A stretch of 64,000 nucleotides of DNA from Phenylobacterium sp. (GTDB taxonomy: Bacteria; Pseudomonadota; Alphaproteobacteria; Caulobacterales; Caulobacteraceae), in contig JAGNIV010000007.1 in the NCBI GenBank assembly GCA_018001015.1, positions 1 through 64,000 on the forward strand, written 5' to 3'. The position numbers were made by a program, and so were the translations under genes. The stretch's first letter is position 1; each line of letters starts with the position of its first letter. Shown in pieces: positions 7,563 through 18,727 of this stretch. The notes beneath the pieces were generated by a model. The model was not told the DNA's origin, made no database searches, and saw only the letters and a program-made list of their open reading frames with translations.

Positions 7563-9056
7563 TCAGGCGCCGCGGCTCGGTCGCGTATAGGACTTGGCCG
7601 GGGTGGTCATCGTCACCAGGAGCCCCTCAGGCAGCCACTCGCGGATGAGCGTTCCCCCGAGCTGCCCCTCCACCGACACCTTCGACAGCGTCGAGCCGAA
7701 ACCCTCCACGGCGGGAGCGCTCGTCACCCTGGGCCCGCCGGTCTCACGCCACACCACGCGGTAATCGTCACCCACCAGCTCGGCGGTGATGGCGACCCGG
7801 CCGTCCGCCGCCGACAGCGCTCCGTACTTGGAGGCATTGGTGGCCAGTTCGTGAAAGATCAGCGCCAGGGGCGTGGCCGCCCGGTCGTCGATGGGGATGT
7901 CGTCGCCGGCCAGGCTGATCCGCAGGCCGCCCGCCCCGTCATAGGGGGCGAACAGCTCGGTGAGCAGGGCGAAGACCGTCGCGGCCCGGGCGTTCGGTTG
8001 CGACACCTTGCTGTGGGGCCGCACGAAGTCGTGGGCCCTGCCCAGCGCCATGACCCGATCGCGTAGGGCCATGGCATAGGCCTTGGACGGGGGATGGGTG
8101 CGCGCCGACAGCGAGATCAGGCCCGAGATCACCGCGAAGATGTTCTTGATCCGGTGACTCAGCTCCTGGCTCACCAGTTCCCGCTCCTCGGCCAGCCGCT
8201 TGGCGTCGTCGATATCGGTGCAGGTGCCGAACCAGCGGGTGATCTGGCCGCCCGCGTCGCGGATCGGCAGCGCCCGTCCAAGCGTCCAGCGATAGACCCC
8301 GTCGTGGCGCCGCAGCCGGTATTCGATCTCGTAGGGCGCGCCGGTCTCCAGACTGCGGGTCCACAACGCCCTGGCCCGATCCTGATCTTCCGGGTGGAAC
8401 ATGTCGTTCCAGGCCTCGCCGTCGGTGGAGCCGGGCTCCATGCCAGTGAACTCGTACCAGCGGGCGTTGTAGTAGTCGTGATAGCCGTCCGGCCGGGTCG
8501 ACCAGACCATCTGCGGCATGGAGTCGGCGATCGCCTGGAACCGGCTTTCCCCGTCCTTCAGGCGCGCGGCCTGGGCGCGCAGGGCCAGTTGCGCCATCAC
8601 CTGTCGCGCTAGCGCCAGCAGGGTTTCGGTTTGCGCCGCGGTCAGGCCCTGCGGCCGCGCCGCCGTGTCCATCACCGCCACCGATCCGATCGGGACGCCG
8701 TCCGGGCTATCGACCCGCGCCCCGGCATAGAACCGCAGCGACGGGGCCTCGATCACAAGGGGATTGTCCGAAGTCCGGGCGTCCGCTGTCAGGTCCGGGA
8801 AGACCTCCAGGCCCTCGCAGGCCAGGACGTGACGGCAGATCGCCATCTCCACGGGGGTTTCGCTGACCTCCAGCCCGATCCTGGCCTTGAACCACTGGCG
8901 GTCGGCGTCGACGAAGCTGACCACCGCGATCGGGGTCTCGCAGACGAGAGCGGCCATGCGCACGACGTCGTCGAAGGCGGTCTCGGCCTGGGTGTCGAGA
9001 ATGCCGGTGGCGGTCAGCGACCGAACCCGCGCGTCTCTGCTCTGGGCCTGGGTCAC
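7563..9056 (-). CDS. GAF-PAS HWE-family sensor histidine kinase
   Basis: 497 residues: a GAF domain (about 20-160), one PAS/PAC domain (about 170-290) and an HWE/HisKA_2 kinase domain. The phospho-accepting H301 is in SHRIKN. The N-box is FHELATNASKYGALS, and the late VVWRETGG gives the W-x-E signature of HWE kinases. There is no membrane segment, so it should sense a cytoplasmic cue. HWE/HisKA_2 kinases in alphaproteobacteria frequently phosphorylate PhyR or single-domain receivers in the general stress response. An EcfG-like promoter upstream (9121-9145) fits such a role. No response regulator is adjacent. Confidence 0.93.
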   Translation of the reverse strand: MTQAQSRDARVRSLTATGILDTQAETAFDDVVRMAALVCETPIAVVSFVDADRQWFKARIGLEVSETPVEMAICRHVLACEGLEVFPDLTADARTSDNPLVIEAPSLRFYAGARVDSPDGVPIGSVAVMDTAARPQGLTAAQTETLLALARQVMAQLALRAQAARLKDGESRFQAIADSMPQMVWSTRPDGYHDYYNARWYEFTGMEPGSTDGEAWNDMFHPEDQDRARALWTRSLETGAPYEIEYRLRRHDGVYRWTLGRALPIRDAGGQITRWFGTCTDIDDAKRLAEERELVSQELSHRIKNIFAVISGLISLSARTHPPSKAYAMALRDRVMALGRAHDFVRPHSKVSQPNARAATVFALLTELFAPYDGAGGLRISLAGDDIPIDDRAATPLALIFHELATNASKYGALSAADGRVAITAELVGDDYRVVWRETGGPRVTSAPAVEGFGSTLSKVSVEGQLGGTLIREWLPEGLLVTMTTPAKSYTRPSRGA

Positions 9057-9120
9057 CGGCTCAGCTTCCGTTTCTGCGCCGGGATCTGGCGGACCTGTCT
9101 GATAGCAAACATGGCCGGAC

Positions 9121-9145
9121 TACGCCTCGGTTTCGGTCAGGTTCC
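9121..9145 (-). promoter_or_regulatory. EcfG-like promoter for the HWE kinase
   Basis: On the minus strand GGAAC (9145-9141) and CGTA (9124-9121) are spaced by 16 bp, about 65 bp upstream of the kinase start. This is one mismatch from GGAAC-N16-CGTT. Confidence 0.5.
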
Positions 9146-9158
9146 AAGACCGGCGCCG

Positions 9159-9551
9159 CTACGAACTCACGCAGGTGCTCATATTGACCGGCGCGGTGGG
9201 CGCGCGGAGCCAGCCGCCATCGATCTTGGTGAACTCCGAGAACCCGGACTGCGGCCGGTATTCGCTGCGCACCTCTTCCCAGCCCTCCCAGCTCATCGCC
9301 ACCACCAGCTTGGCGGTGACGCCCTTGGCCTGGTCCGTCGCGCTGATCTCACGCTCGCCCTTGCACCGCACCTCGAAGGCCTGGCAGCCATCGGACTTGG
9401 CCAGGCAGATCTTGTCGGCCTTCAAGATTTCCTGGCGCCAGGCCAGAATCTCCCCATCCAGCCCGTCGTACTTGGCCTCGGCTCCGCTCTTGGCCTTGGG
9501 GCTGCAACTCGCCAGCAGCGCGGCGGCGGCCAGGATCCAGACTTTCTTCAC
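9159..9551 (-). CDS. Hypothetical lipoprotein
   Basis: 130 residues. The signal peptide MKKVWILAAAALLAS ends at a lipobox Cys (SCSPKAK). The mature part has a short helical stretch, two Cys (ICLAKSDGC) that could form a disulfide, and a beta-rich end. I do not recognise a named family. It is probably a periplasmic, membrane-anchored protein. It is monocistronic, between the kinase and a divergent glycine-zipper gene. Confidence 0.75.
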   Translation of the reverse strand: MKKVWILAAAALLASCSPKAKSGAEAKYDGLDGEILAWRQEILKADKICLAKSDGCQAFEVRCKGEREISATDQAKGVTAKLVVAMSWEGWEEVRSEYRPQSGFSEFTKIDGGWLRAPTAPVNMSTCVSS

Positions 9552-9680
9552 GCCGTCTCTCCGCTTGGGTTCGGGCCGGCGATCTTCAGGCCAATCAAGG
9601 CTTCAGCATGGCGGGCGCATCCATCCAACGCGCGGGGCGTTGTGTCGGCTTAGGGACCTAGGGATTCTGGAGGCTTAGCT

Positions 9681-10070
9681 ATGCGTCATATGCTTTTGAT
9701 TTGCGGTTTGGCGGCAGTCGCCGCCACCGCGCCCACCCTGGCCAGCGCGCGCAGCGCCTGTGACCAGCGCGCTCACGACCGCAAGGTGACGGGCACGGTG
9801 CTGGGCGCCGTCGGCGGCGCGCTCATCGGCAACGCGGTGGGCGACGGCAAGGGGGCCATCATCGGCGGGGTCGGCGGCGCGGTGGTGGGCAACCAGCTCG
9901 CCCGCACCAAGTGCGACACCGGCCGGACCTATACCCGGGCCAGCAATCGCGCGACGAACCGCGATTCCAACTATCGTCAGGCCTCCACCGCCTGCCGGAT
10001 GGTCAGCCGCCCCTATTACGACGACCGCGGCCAGGTCAGCTATCACCAGACCCGCGTGTGCGGCCAATGA
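9681..10070 (+). CDS. Glycine-zipper (2TM) envelope protein
   Basis: 129 residues. The signal peptide ends around ASA-RSA (residue 23). A glycine-zipper hairpin follows (VLGAVGGALIGNAVGDGKGAI...GGVGGAVVGNQLA, about 40-75), then a basic, Tyr/Arg-rich tail with two Cys. This is the 17-kDa-antigen/SlyB-like architecture of outer-membrane-associated proteins. GGAGG lies 8 nt before the ATG. The stop overlaps the start of the next gene (ATGA), so they are translationally coupled. Confidence 0.8.
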   Translation: MRHMLLICGLAAVAATAPTLASARSACDQRAHDRKVTGTVLGAVGGALIGNAVGDGKGAIIGGVGGAVVGNQLARTKCDTGRTYTRASNRATNRDSNYRQASTACRMVSRPYYDDRGQVSYHQTRVCGQ

Positions 10071-10543
10071 CGCCCGGCATGAAAGCCGTGAGCCTGGCGG
10101 CCCTGGCCGTCTTCTCGCTCAGCGCCTGCAGCGACAATGACGGGCCCAAGGTCGCCAAGGGCATCTGCACGCCCTTCGCCGCCGCGCCGGCCACCACGAC
10201 CGCCACCGCCGGGGTCCCGGCCCTGGCGCCGGCCGCCGTGGTCGATGGCGCGGGTCCCGTGGAGGACTGCCTGCATCGCTGGGCCTACAGCCTGGCGGGC
10301 GCCGAGGACACCGCCGACGTGGTGGCCGACGCCGCCGTGGCGGCCTGCAGCTCGGCGATTTCCCAGTGGAACCAGGCGTCGCTCTCCGGCCCCGCCGGCC
10401 CGTCCGACGCCATCAGCCTGGTGACCGGCGAACCCACCAGCGCCATTGTCGAGCACCGCAACTTCGCCAACGCCCGCGCCCTGTTCTTCGTCGTCCAGGC
10501 CCGCGCCGGCCGCTGCGCGCCGCCACCGCCCGTGAAGGGCTAG
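10067..10543 (+). CDS. Hypothetical lipoprotein
   Basis: 158 residues. The signal peptide ends at a lipobox (SLSACSDN). Four further Cys and a repeated Ala/Val pattern (TADVVADAAVAACSSAI) suggest a disulfide-bonded helical periplasmic domain of the kind seen in uncharacterised alphaproteobacterial lipoproteins. The start overlaps the preceding glycine-zipper gene by 4 bp. No known function. A strong hairpin follows at 10551. Confidence 0.75.
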   Translation: MTPGMKAVSLAALAVFSLSACSDNDGPKVAKGICTPFAAAPATTTATAGVPALAPAAVVDGAGPVEDCLHRWAYSLAGAEDTADVVADAAVAACSSAISQWNQASLSGPAGPSDAISLVTGEPTSAIVEHRNFANARALFFVVQARAGRCAPPPPVKG

Positions 10544-10550
10544 TCCGGCG

Positions 10551-10584
10551 CTCCGAGCCCGGCCGCGCGCCGGGCTCGGAGGTT
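10551..10584 (+). terminator. Strong hairpin terminator
   Basis: A perfect 13-bp stem (10551-10563 with 10569-10581, CTCCGAGCCCGGC/GCCGGGCTCGGAG) with a 5-nt loop, followed by a short GTTT. It ends the glycine-zipper/lipoprotein operon. Confidence 0.65.
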
Positions 10585-10681
10585 TGCTCGACAGGGAGCC
10601 CTGGACAAGCCGGGCCGATTGCCGCCAGCTTGCGCCGCCGGCTCGTCGCGCCGGGCCAGCGCCAAGCCCCGGGGACCCGCC

Positions 10682-11749
10682 ATGACCGTCGAGCTGGGGA
10701 TCATCGAGGGCTATTACGGCCCGCCCTGGAGCTGGGCGGACCGCCGCGGCCAGGTCGCGGCGCTCTCGCCCCACGATTATCGCTTCTATATGTACGCCCC
10801 CAAGGCCGACCCCTATCTGCGCCGCGCCTGGCAGCAGGAGCACCCGGCGGAGATGGCCGCCGAGCTGATGGCCCTGGCCGGCGCCTGCGCCCAGCACGGC
10901 GTCCGCTTCGGGGTGGGGCTCAGCCCCTTCGAGCTCTACCGCGACTTCAACGCCGAGGCCCAGGCCGCCCTGGCCCGCAAGCTGGCCTTCTTCGATGCCC
11001 TGGGCGTCCAGGACCTGGGCATCCTGTTCGACGACATGCGCGGCGACCTGCCAGACCTGGCCGCCACCCAGGTGGAGATCCTGCACTGGATCGCCCATCG
11101 GACCACGGCCAGCCGCATCGTCGCCTGCCCCACCTACTATTCCGACGACCCCGGCCTCGACCGGGCCTTCGGCGCCCGCCCCGCCGATTACCTTGAGGAT
11201 TTCGGCCGGCGGCTGGACCCGGCCATCGAGATCTTCTGGACCGGCGAGGAGGTCTGCTCGCGCGAGTTCAGCCCCGGCCACCTGGCCCGCGTGACGCAAC
11301 AGCTAGGTCGCAAGCCGTTCCTCTGGGACAACTATCCGGTCAATGACGGGCCGCGCATGTCGCCGCACCTGCACCTGCGCGCCTTCACCGGCCGCCCGGC
11401 CAGTATAGCGCCGCACATCGCCGCCCATGCGGTGAACCCGGCCCTGCAGCCGGTCCTCTCGCGCATTCCCGCCATCAGCCTGGCCCGGAGCTACCACGAG
11501 GGCGACGCCTACCAGTATGGCCAGGCCTTCCTCGCCGCCGCCCAGGAGGTGCTGGGCCCCGAGCTCGCCCGCCGGGTCCACGGCCACCTGACCCTGCTGC
11601 ACGACACCGGCCGCGACCGCCTCGGCGACGCCCTGCCCGCCCTGCGCGCCCGCTACGCCGCCTTCGACCACCCCGGCGCGCGCGAGATCGTCGCCTTCCT
11701 GGACGGCGCCTATGTCATGACAGCGGAGATGATGGCCGAGGAGCCCTGA
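10682..11749 (+). CDS. GH84-family beta-N-acetylglucosaminidase (O-GlcNAcase-like), single domain
   Basis: 355 residues starting MTVELGIIEGYYG. Motifs match the GH84 (NAGidase/O-GlcNAcase) barrel: IIEGYYGPPW at strand 1, MYAPKADPY, and the paired catalytic aspartates D117-D118 in ILFDDMRG. GH84 enzymes remove beta-linked GlcNAc by substrate-assisted catalysis. Unlike secreted clostridial homologues there is no signal peptide and no accessory domain, so it should be cytoplasmic. The ATG at 10682 follows CCCGGGGACCCGCC and is chosen because the family N-terminus begins there. Its substrate could be a glycoprotein or a recycled glycan. Confidence 0.88.
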   Translation: MTVELGIIEGYYGPPWSWADRRGQVAALSPHDYRFYMYAPKADPYLRRAWQQEHPAEMAAELMALAGACAQHGVRFGVGLSPFELYRDFNAEAQAALARKLAFFDALGVQDLGILFDDMRGDLPDLAATQVEILHWIAHRTTASRIVACPTYYSDDPGLDRAFGARPADYLEDFGRRLDPAIEIFWTGEEVCSREFSPGHLARVTQQLGRKPFLWDNYPVNDGPRMSPHLHLRAFTGRPASIAPHIAAHAVNPALQPVLSRIPAISLARSYHEGDAYQYGQAFLAAAQEVLGPELARRVHGHLTLLHDTGRDRLGDALPALRARYAAFDHPGAREIVAFLDGAYVMTAEMMAEEP

Positions 11750-11777
11750 AATCTGTCACCCCGCGCCAGCCAAGACT

Positions 11778-11807
11778 CGTTTGACGAAGCCTAGGCTTCG
11801 TCAAACG
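11778..11807. terminator. 30-bp perfect palindrome between convergent genes
   Basis: CGTTTGACGAAGCC at 11778-11791, a TA centre, and the exact reverse complement at 11794-11807. It overlaps the stop of the small minus-strand gene and lies just past the GH84 gene. It can form a 14-bp stem in either transcript, though no clear T-run follows. Confidence 0.6.
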
Positions 11808-12039
11808 GCGGCGGCAGTTGCCCGGCCTTGAACAGGATCACCGGGTTCTCGTCATAGTCCCCCAGCTCGGCGTCGGCCGAGGCTGAGAACGCCACCACCC
11901 CCAGGCGGGTGTCCGACAGCCGGTCGGCCTTGCGCCGCGCCTCTTCCGCCGACTTGCAGATCACGACGGGTTCGGCCTTCAGCGCCTTGCCCTTGCCGGC
12001 GATGTAGGACTGCACCAGGTGAACGGTCTCGATGGCCAC
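11791..12039 (-). CDS. Small conserved-looking hypothetical protein
   Basis: 82 residues starting MAIETVHLVQSYIAGKGKALKA. It has an alternating beta/alpha pattern with a cluster of Lys/Arg in a central helix (SAEEARRKADRLSD). There is no signal peptide or membrane segment. I do not recognise the family. It lies 7 bp downstream of the small basic gene at 12047-12157 and is probably co-transcribed with it. Confidence 0.65.
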   Translation of the reverse strand: MAIETVHLVQSYIAGKGKALKAEPVVICKSAEEARRKADRLSDTRLGVVAFSASADAELGDYDENPVILFKAGQLPPPFDEA

Positions 12040-12046
12040 GGGGCGC

Positions 12047-12157
12047 CTACTTCTTCAAGACTTGCGGGGTCCAGGCGTTGCTGTTGGGGACCGCCTTGGT
12101 CTTGTCGGCCTTGGGCTTGCGGACTTCCTTGTTGCTCTTCTTCTGACCCTTGGCCAT
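12047..12157 (-). CDS. Very small basic protein (36 residues)
   Basis: MAKGQKKSNKEVRKPKADKT... is a 36-residue, Lys-rich, probably unstructured protein. This N-terminal pattern occurs widely in alphaproteobacterial annotations as a short hypothetical protein. The longer frame has no support; the ATG at 12157 is preceded by GAGGACACCGCC. It could bind nucleic acid through charge, but this is a guess. Confidence 0.6.
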   Translation of the reverse strand: MAKGQKKSNKEVRKPKADKTKAVPNSNAWTPQVLKK

Positions 12158-12230
12158 GGCGGTGTCCTCATAAGCTGGTGCGCGGGACGTGACTCTAGCA
12201 CGCCCCGCCTCGCCTCCCCGGCGAAAATCG

Positions 12231-12950
12231 TCAGGCCTTGCCCGAGACATCCACCGGCGTCGGATCGTCCTTCGACAGCCAGCGATAGGTGACCCCGGCC
12301 AGGGCCGCCCCCACCAGGGGCGCCACCCAGAACAGCCAAAGCTGCTGCAGGGCCCAGCCGCCCACCAGCAGGGCCGGCCCGGTGCTGCGCGCCGGGTTCA
12401 CCGAGGTGTTGGTCACCGGAATGCTGATCAGGTGGATCAGGGTCAGGCACAGGCCGATGGCCAGCGGCGCGAAGCCGGCCGGCGCCCGGCCGTGCGTGGA
12501 GCCCATGATCACGAACAGGAAGGCGAAGGTCATCACCACCTCGCAGACCAGGGCGGCGGCCAGGGTGTAGCCCCCCGGCGAGTGCTCGCCATAGCCGTTG
12601 CTGGCGAAGCCGCCCGCCAGGTCGAACCCGGCCTGGCCGCTGGCGATCACATAGAGCACCCCGGCGCCCGCCAGGCCGCCCGCCACCTGGGCGATCACAT
12701 AGCCCGGCAGCTCGGCGCCCCGGAACCGCCCCCCGGCCCACAGCCCCACCGACACCGCCGGATTGAGGTGGCAGCCGGAGATGTGGCCGATGGCGTAGGC
12801 CATGGTCACCACCGTCAGACCGAAGGCCAGCGAGACCCCCACAAAGCCGATCCCCAGCTCCGGATAGCCCGCCGCCAGCACCGCCGAGCCGCACCCGCCC
12901 AGCACCAGCCAGGCCGTGCCGATGAATTCCGCCGCAAGTTTCTTGATCAT
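12231..12950 (-). CDS. aqpZ: Aquaporin Z
   Basis: 239 residues with six membrane segments and the two pore-lining NPA motifs: NPAV near residue 63 and NPAR near residue 185. The aromatic/arginine filter Arg follows the second motif. The N-terminus [24 protein letters not shown] is the classical AqpZ start. It is preceded by an AGGACGAC-type purine stretch, so the longer frame is rejected. It conducts water across the inner membrane, possibly aiding osmotic adaptation. Monocistronic. Confidence 0.94.
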   Translation of the reverse strand: MIKKLAAEFIGTAWLVLGGCGSAVLAAGYPELGIGFVGVSLAFGLTVVTMAYAIGHISGCHLNPAVSVGLWAGGRFRGAELPGYVIAQVAGGLAGAGVLYVIASGQAGFDLAGGFASNGYGEHSPGGYTLAAALVCEVVMTFAFLFVIMGSTHGRAPAGFAPLAIGLCLTLIHLISIPVTNTSVNPARSTGPALLVGGWALQQLWLFWVAPLVGAALAGVTYRWLSKDDPTPVDVSGKA

Positions 12951-13071
12951 GTCGTCCTCCCCAGGATGTGGCGCCAAGCTGGACCTTAACGACGCGCCCG
13001 ACAACCCTCAGGGGAATCAGCCCGGCTTGGGCGCCGCCGCGGAACCCGCCTAGACTGGCGAACAACACAGA

Positions 13072-13168
13072 CGTCATCCCGGCCAAGCGCAGCGCAGAGC
13101 CGGGACCCAGGGGCCGCGCGCTCCGCCCCTGGGTCCCGGGTCTCCCCTCCGGGTCGCCCGGGATGACG
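13072..13168. repeat. Dispersed palindromic repeat R1, copy 2
   Basis: A 97-bp element in the divergent spacer between aqpZ and the YhhN gene, with the ACGTCATCCCGG arm, a GGGACCCAGGGGCCGCGC core and a CGGGATGACGT arm. It is closely similar to 23301-23397 and more loosely to 3162-3256. Confidence 0.85.
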
Positions 13169-13196
13169 TACGTTTTGACGACGGGGGAAGACACAC

Positions 13197-13853
13197 ATGG
13201 ACCGGCCGAGCCTCGCCTCGAAACTCATCCTGGCCCTGGCCATCCTTGCCGGCGTCAGCTTCCTGGCCGCCAACCGCTTCGCCCTCCCCGAGACCGCGAC
13301 CATCGCCTGGAAGGGCGCCGGCGTCGCCCTGCTGGCCCTCTACGCCGCCACCCGCGCCAAGAGCCTCGACGGCTGGCTGCTCACCGCGGTCATGGCGCTC
13401 GGCGCCACCGGCGACGTGCTGCTGGAGACCCACGGCCTGGTCACCGGCGCCGTGGCCTTCCTGGCCGGCCACCTGACAGCCATCGCGCTTTATCTCCGCA
13501 ACCGCCGCCCGGCCCTGACCCGCAGCCAGCTCCTGCTGGCCCTCCTCATCGTCCCGGCCACGGTGATCACCGCCTGGCTGCTGCCCGCCGACCGCGCCGG
13601 CGCGCCGGGCATAGCCCTCTATTCCACGGGCCTGGCCCTGATGGCCGCCTGCGCCTGGATCAGCCGCTTCCCGCGCATGAGCGTGGGCCTCGGCGCCCTG
13701 ATGTTCGTGGCCTCGGATCTGCTGATCTTCGCCCGCGCCGGCCCCCTGGAGCACAACCCCTGGGTCGGCTTCGCGGTTTGGGCGCTCTACTTCGCGGGCC
13801 AGCTGCGGATTTGCCTGGGGGTGGTGGGGGCCCTGGCGAGGCGGGACCCATAG
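13197..13853 (+). CDS. YhhN/TMEM86-family membrane protein (lysoplasmalogenase-like)
   Basis: 218 residues with about eight hydrophobic helices and the polar motif G-D-V-L-L-E within a membrane segment (around residue 72), where TMEM86B-type lysoplasmalogenases carry catalytic acids. A second acidic motif (SDLLIFAR) occurs late. The bacterial members' substrate is not established. ATG at 13197. Ends convergently with metH; two hairpins lie between. Confidence 0.82.
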   Translation: MDRPSLASKLILALAILAGVSFLAANRFALPETATIAWKGAGVALLALYAATRAKSLDGWLLTAVMALGATGDVLLETHGLVTGAVAFLAGHLTAIALYLRNRRPALTRSQLLLALLIVPATVITAWLLPADRAGAPGIALYSTGLALMAACAWISRFPRMSVGLGALMFVASDLLIFARAGPLEHNPWVGFAVWALYFAGQLRICLGVVGALARRDP

Positions 13854-13855
13854 TT

Positions 13856-13902
13856 CCTCCCCTCTCGGGGAGGGTTGGCCCTTCCCCATCGAGGGGGAAG
13901 GG
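13856..13902. terminator. Two tandem hairpins between convergent genes (second is family R2)
   Basis: Hairpin 1 is CCTCCCC-TCTC-GGGGAGG (13856-13873). Hairpin 2 is CCCTTCCCC-ATCGAG-GGGGAAGGG (13879-13902), the R2 palindrome also present near 3713 and 3830. They lie between the YhhN stop and the metH stop and may stop transcription from both sides, although no T-run is present. Confidence 0.55.
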
Positions 13903-13908
13903 CGGTCC

Positions 13909-16557
<2,649 letters not shown>

Positions 16558-16576
16558 TTCCGCTCGTTAAACTCAG

Positions 16577-16733
16577 TCCTTCTCCCCTTGCGGGAGAAGG
16601 TGGCAGCGAAGCTGACGGATGAGGGGTCTCGCTCCCCTCTCCGCGCTTTTGACGAGGCCTGACCAGATAGACCGGTGCGACCCCTCATCCGACCTGCTGT
16701 CGCAGGCCACCTTCTCCTGCAAGGGGAGAAGGA
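16577..16733. repeat. Long inverted repeat (family R3) between the two metH genes
   Basis: A left arm (16577 onward: TCCTTCTCCCC-TTGCGGGAGAAGG, then TGGCAGC...GATGAGGGGTC) and a right arm (GACCCCTCATCCG...CCACCTTCTCC-TGCAAGGGGAGAAGG ending near 16733) are imperfect reverse complements over about 50 bp each. Each arm also contains its own small hairpin. The sequence type is a recurrent intergenic palindrome in alphaproteobacteria. It occupies most of the 185-bp spacer within the operon. Confidence 0.8.
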
Positions 16734-16742
16734 CACGAAATG

Positions 16743-17807
16743 CTAGGCCAGCTCGAAGGGCTCCAGCCCGGCCAGGCGCATGGCCTTGGGCCGCTCCGGA
16801 ATCTGCCGGGGCTTAACACCCTTCACCGCCTCGGCCACATGGCGAATGTGGTCGGGCGTCGTGCCGCAGCAGCCGCCCAGGATGTTGACCAGGCCGCGTG
16901 ACGCCCACTCGTGCAGCTCGTGCGCGGTCTGGTGGGCTTCCTCGTCGTACTCCCCGAAGGCGTTGGGCAGGCCGGCGTTGGGATAGGCGCTCACCAGGGT
17001 GTCGGCCACGCGGCTGAGTTCGGCGATGTGCGGCCGCATCAGGTCGGCGCCCAGCGCGCAGTTCAGGCCGATGGCGAAGGGCTTGGCGTGCTTCACCGAA
17101 TTCCAGAACGCCTCCACCGTCTGGCCCGAGAGCGTGCGCCCTGAGCGGTCGGTGATGGTCCCGGAGATCCAGATCGGCAGGGGCTCGTAGCCCTCGTCCT
17201 CCATGTCGAGGATCACCTTGATGGCGGCCTTGCAGTTCAGCGTGTCGGTGATGGTCTCGATCAGGAACATGTCCACCCCGCCGTCGTGCAGGGCGATCAT
17301 CTGTTCGCGATAGGCGGCATAGACCTCGTCGAAGGTCACCAGCCGCGCGCCGGGATCGTTCACGTCCGAGCTCATCGACAGCATCTTGTTCAGCGGCCCC
17401 ACCGAGCCCGCCACGAAGCGCGGCTTGTGCGGCTCCTTGGCGGTCCAGGCGTCGGCCCGCTCGCGGGCGATCCGCGCGCCCTCGAAATTGATGTCGCGGA
17501 CGGCGCTCTCCAGCTCATAGTCGGCCTGGGCGATGCTCGTCGCGGAGAAGGTGTTGGTCTCCGAAATGTCCGCGCCGGCGCCGTAATAGGCGTCATGCAG
17601 GTCACCCACGATATCGGGCCGCGTCAGGCACAGGATATCGTTATTGCCCTTCAACTGGCCCGGATAGTCCTTGAACCGCTCGGCCCGGTAGTCGGCCTCA
17701 TCCAGCTTGCGCTTCTGGAACATCACCCCCCAGGAGCCGTCCAGGATCAACACACGCTCACGCGATATTTGCTTGAGTTTTTCAATACGTTCCGAGCGCG
17801 GGCTCAT
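16743..17807 (-). CDS. metH: Methionine synthase N-terminal module (homocysteine S-methyltransferase domain)
   Basis: 354 residues forming only the zinc/homocysteine-binding barrel of MetH. It starts [15 protein letters not shown] and contains [10 protein letters not shown]. Zinc ligands are the Cys in GLNCALGA and the pair in [10 protein letters not shown]. It must act with the B12-bearing partner encoded by the next gene. The start codon overlaps the metF stop (ATGA), implying translational coupling. The longer upstream frame overlaps metF and is rejected. Splitting metH here is known in Caulobacter-type genomes. Confidence 0.94.
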   Translation of the reverse strand: MSPRSERIEKLKQISRERVLILDGSWGVMFQKRKLDEADYRAERFKDYPGQLKGNNDILCLTRPDIVGDLHDAYYGAGADISETNTFSATSIAQADYELESAVRDINFEGARIARERADAWTAKEPHKPRFVAGSVGPLNKMLSMSSDVNDPGARLVTFDEVYAAYREQMIALHDGGVDMFLIETITDTLNCKAAIKVILDMEDEGYEPLPIWISGTITDRSGRTLSGQTVEAFWNSVKHAKPFAIGLNCALGADLMRPHIAELSRVADTLVSAYPNAGLPNAFGEYDEEAHQTAHELHEWASRGLVNILGGCCGTTPDHIRHVAEAVKGVKPRQIPERPKAMRLAGLEPFELA

Positions 17808-18727
17808 GCGGCTTTCTCCGTCGGCTCTTCCCGCACGCCCAGCACCCGGCAGATGGCGTAAACGAGATCGGCCCTGTTCAGGGTATAGAAATGCAGGTCC
17901 GAGAACCCCTCCTCCACCAGCCGCGCGCACATCTCGGCGGCGACGGAGCAGGCGAGCAGCTTGCGGGTCTCAACATCGTCGTCGAGCCCCTCGAACAGAT
18001 TGCCCAGCCAGCCCGGCAAGGTGACGCCGATCCGTTGGGACATGTTCTTCAGCCCCTCATAGCCGCTCACCGGCATGACGCCCGGCAGGATCGGGATGGT
18101 GACGCCCGCCTTGCGGATCTTCTCGACGAACCGCAGGTAGCCGTCGATATCGAAGAAGAAGTTGCTGATCGCCCGGGTCGCCCCGGCGTCGATCTTGGCC
18201 TTCAGAACCTCGATGTCGTGATCCACTGACGGGCTCTCGGGATGGATCTGCGGATAGACCCCGACACTGACGTCGAAGTCCCCAATCGCGCGGATGCCCG
18301 CCGTTAGCTCGGTGGCGTTCTGATAGCCGTCGGCCCGGGGCACATAGGCGCCGCCTAGCGAACCCGGCGGATCGCCGCGCAGGGCCACGATGTGGCGGAT
18401 GCCGGCGTCCCAGTAGTCCTGGATCACCTCGTCCACCTCGGCGCGGCTGGCTTCGACGCAGGTGAGGTGGGCGGCGGGCCGGAGAGTCGTCTCCTTCAGC
18501 ATCCGGACCACCGTGCGGTGGGTGCGATCGCGGGTGGAGCCGCCGGCGCCATAGGTCACCGACACGAAGGACGGGTTCAGGGGCTCCAGGCGGCGGATGG
18601 CCTCCCACAGACTCTCCTCGCTCTTCGGCCCCTTGGGCGGCGAGAACTCGAAAGAGACCGAGGGGCGCTTGGCCAAGCCGGCGCCGGCCCGCGCCACGGG
18701 CCCCAACGCGGTTTCCAGGGGGCTCAT
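17804..18727 (-). CDS. metF: 5,10-methylenetetrahydrofolate reductase
   Basis: 307 residues, the usual length for bacterial MetF. The N-terminal SFEFSPPKG holds the catalytic Glu (about residue 27), followed by SVTYGAGGSTRDRTH and LRGDPPG, the FAD and folate contacts. It reduces methylene-THF to methyl-THF, the methyl donor for the adjacent MetH proteins. Both ends overlap neighbours by 4 bp (ATGA), so all are translated from one mRNA. A 593-residue read-through frame upstream is a shadow of the regulator gene. Confidence 0.96.
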   Translation of the reverse strand: MSPLETALGPVARAGAGLAKRPSVSFEFSPPKGPKSEESLWEAIRRLEPLNPSFVSVTYGAGGSTRDRTHRTVVRMLKETTLRPAAHLTCVEASRAEVDEVIQDYWDAGIRHIVALRGDPPGSLGGAYVPRADGYQNATELTAGIRAIGDFDVSVGVYPQIHPESPSVDHDIEVLKAKIDAGATRAISNFFFDIDGYLRFVEKIRKAGVTIPILPGVMPVSGYEGLKNMSQRIGVTLPGWLGNLFEGLDDDVETRKLLACSVAAEMCARLVEEGFSDLHFYTLNRADLVYAICRVLGVREEPTEKAA

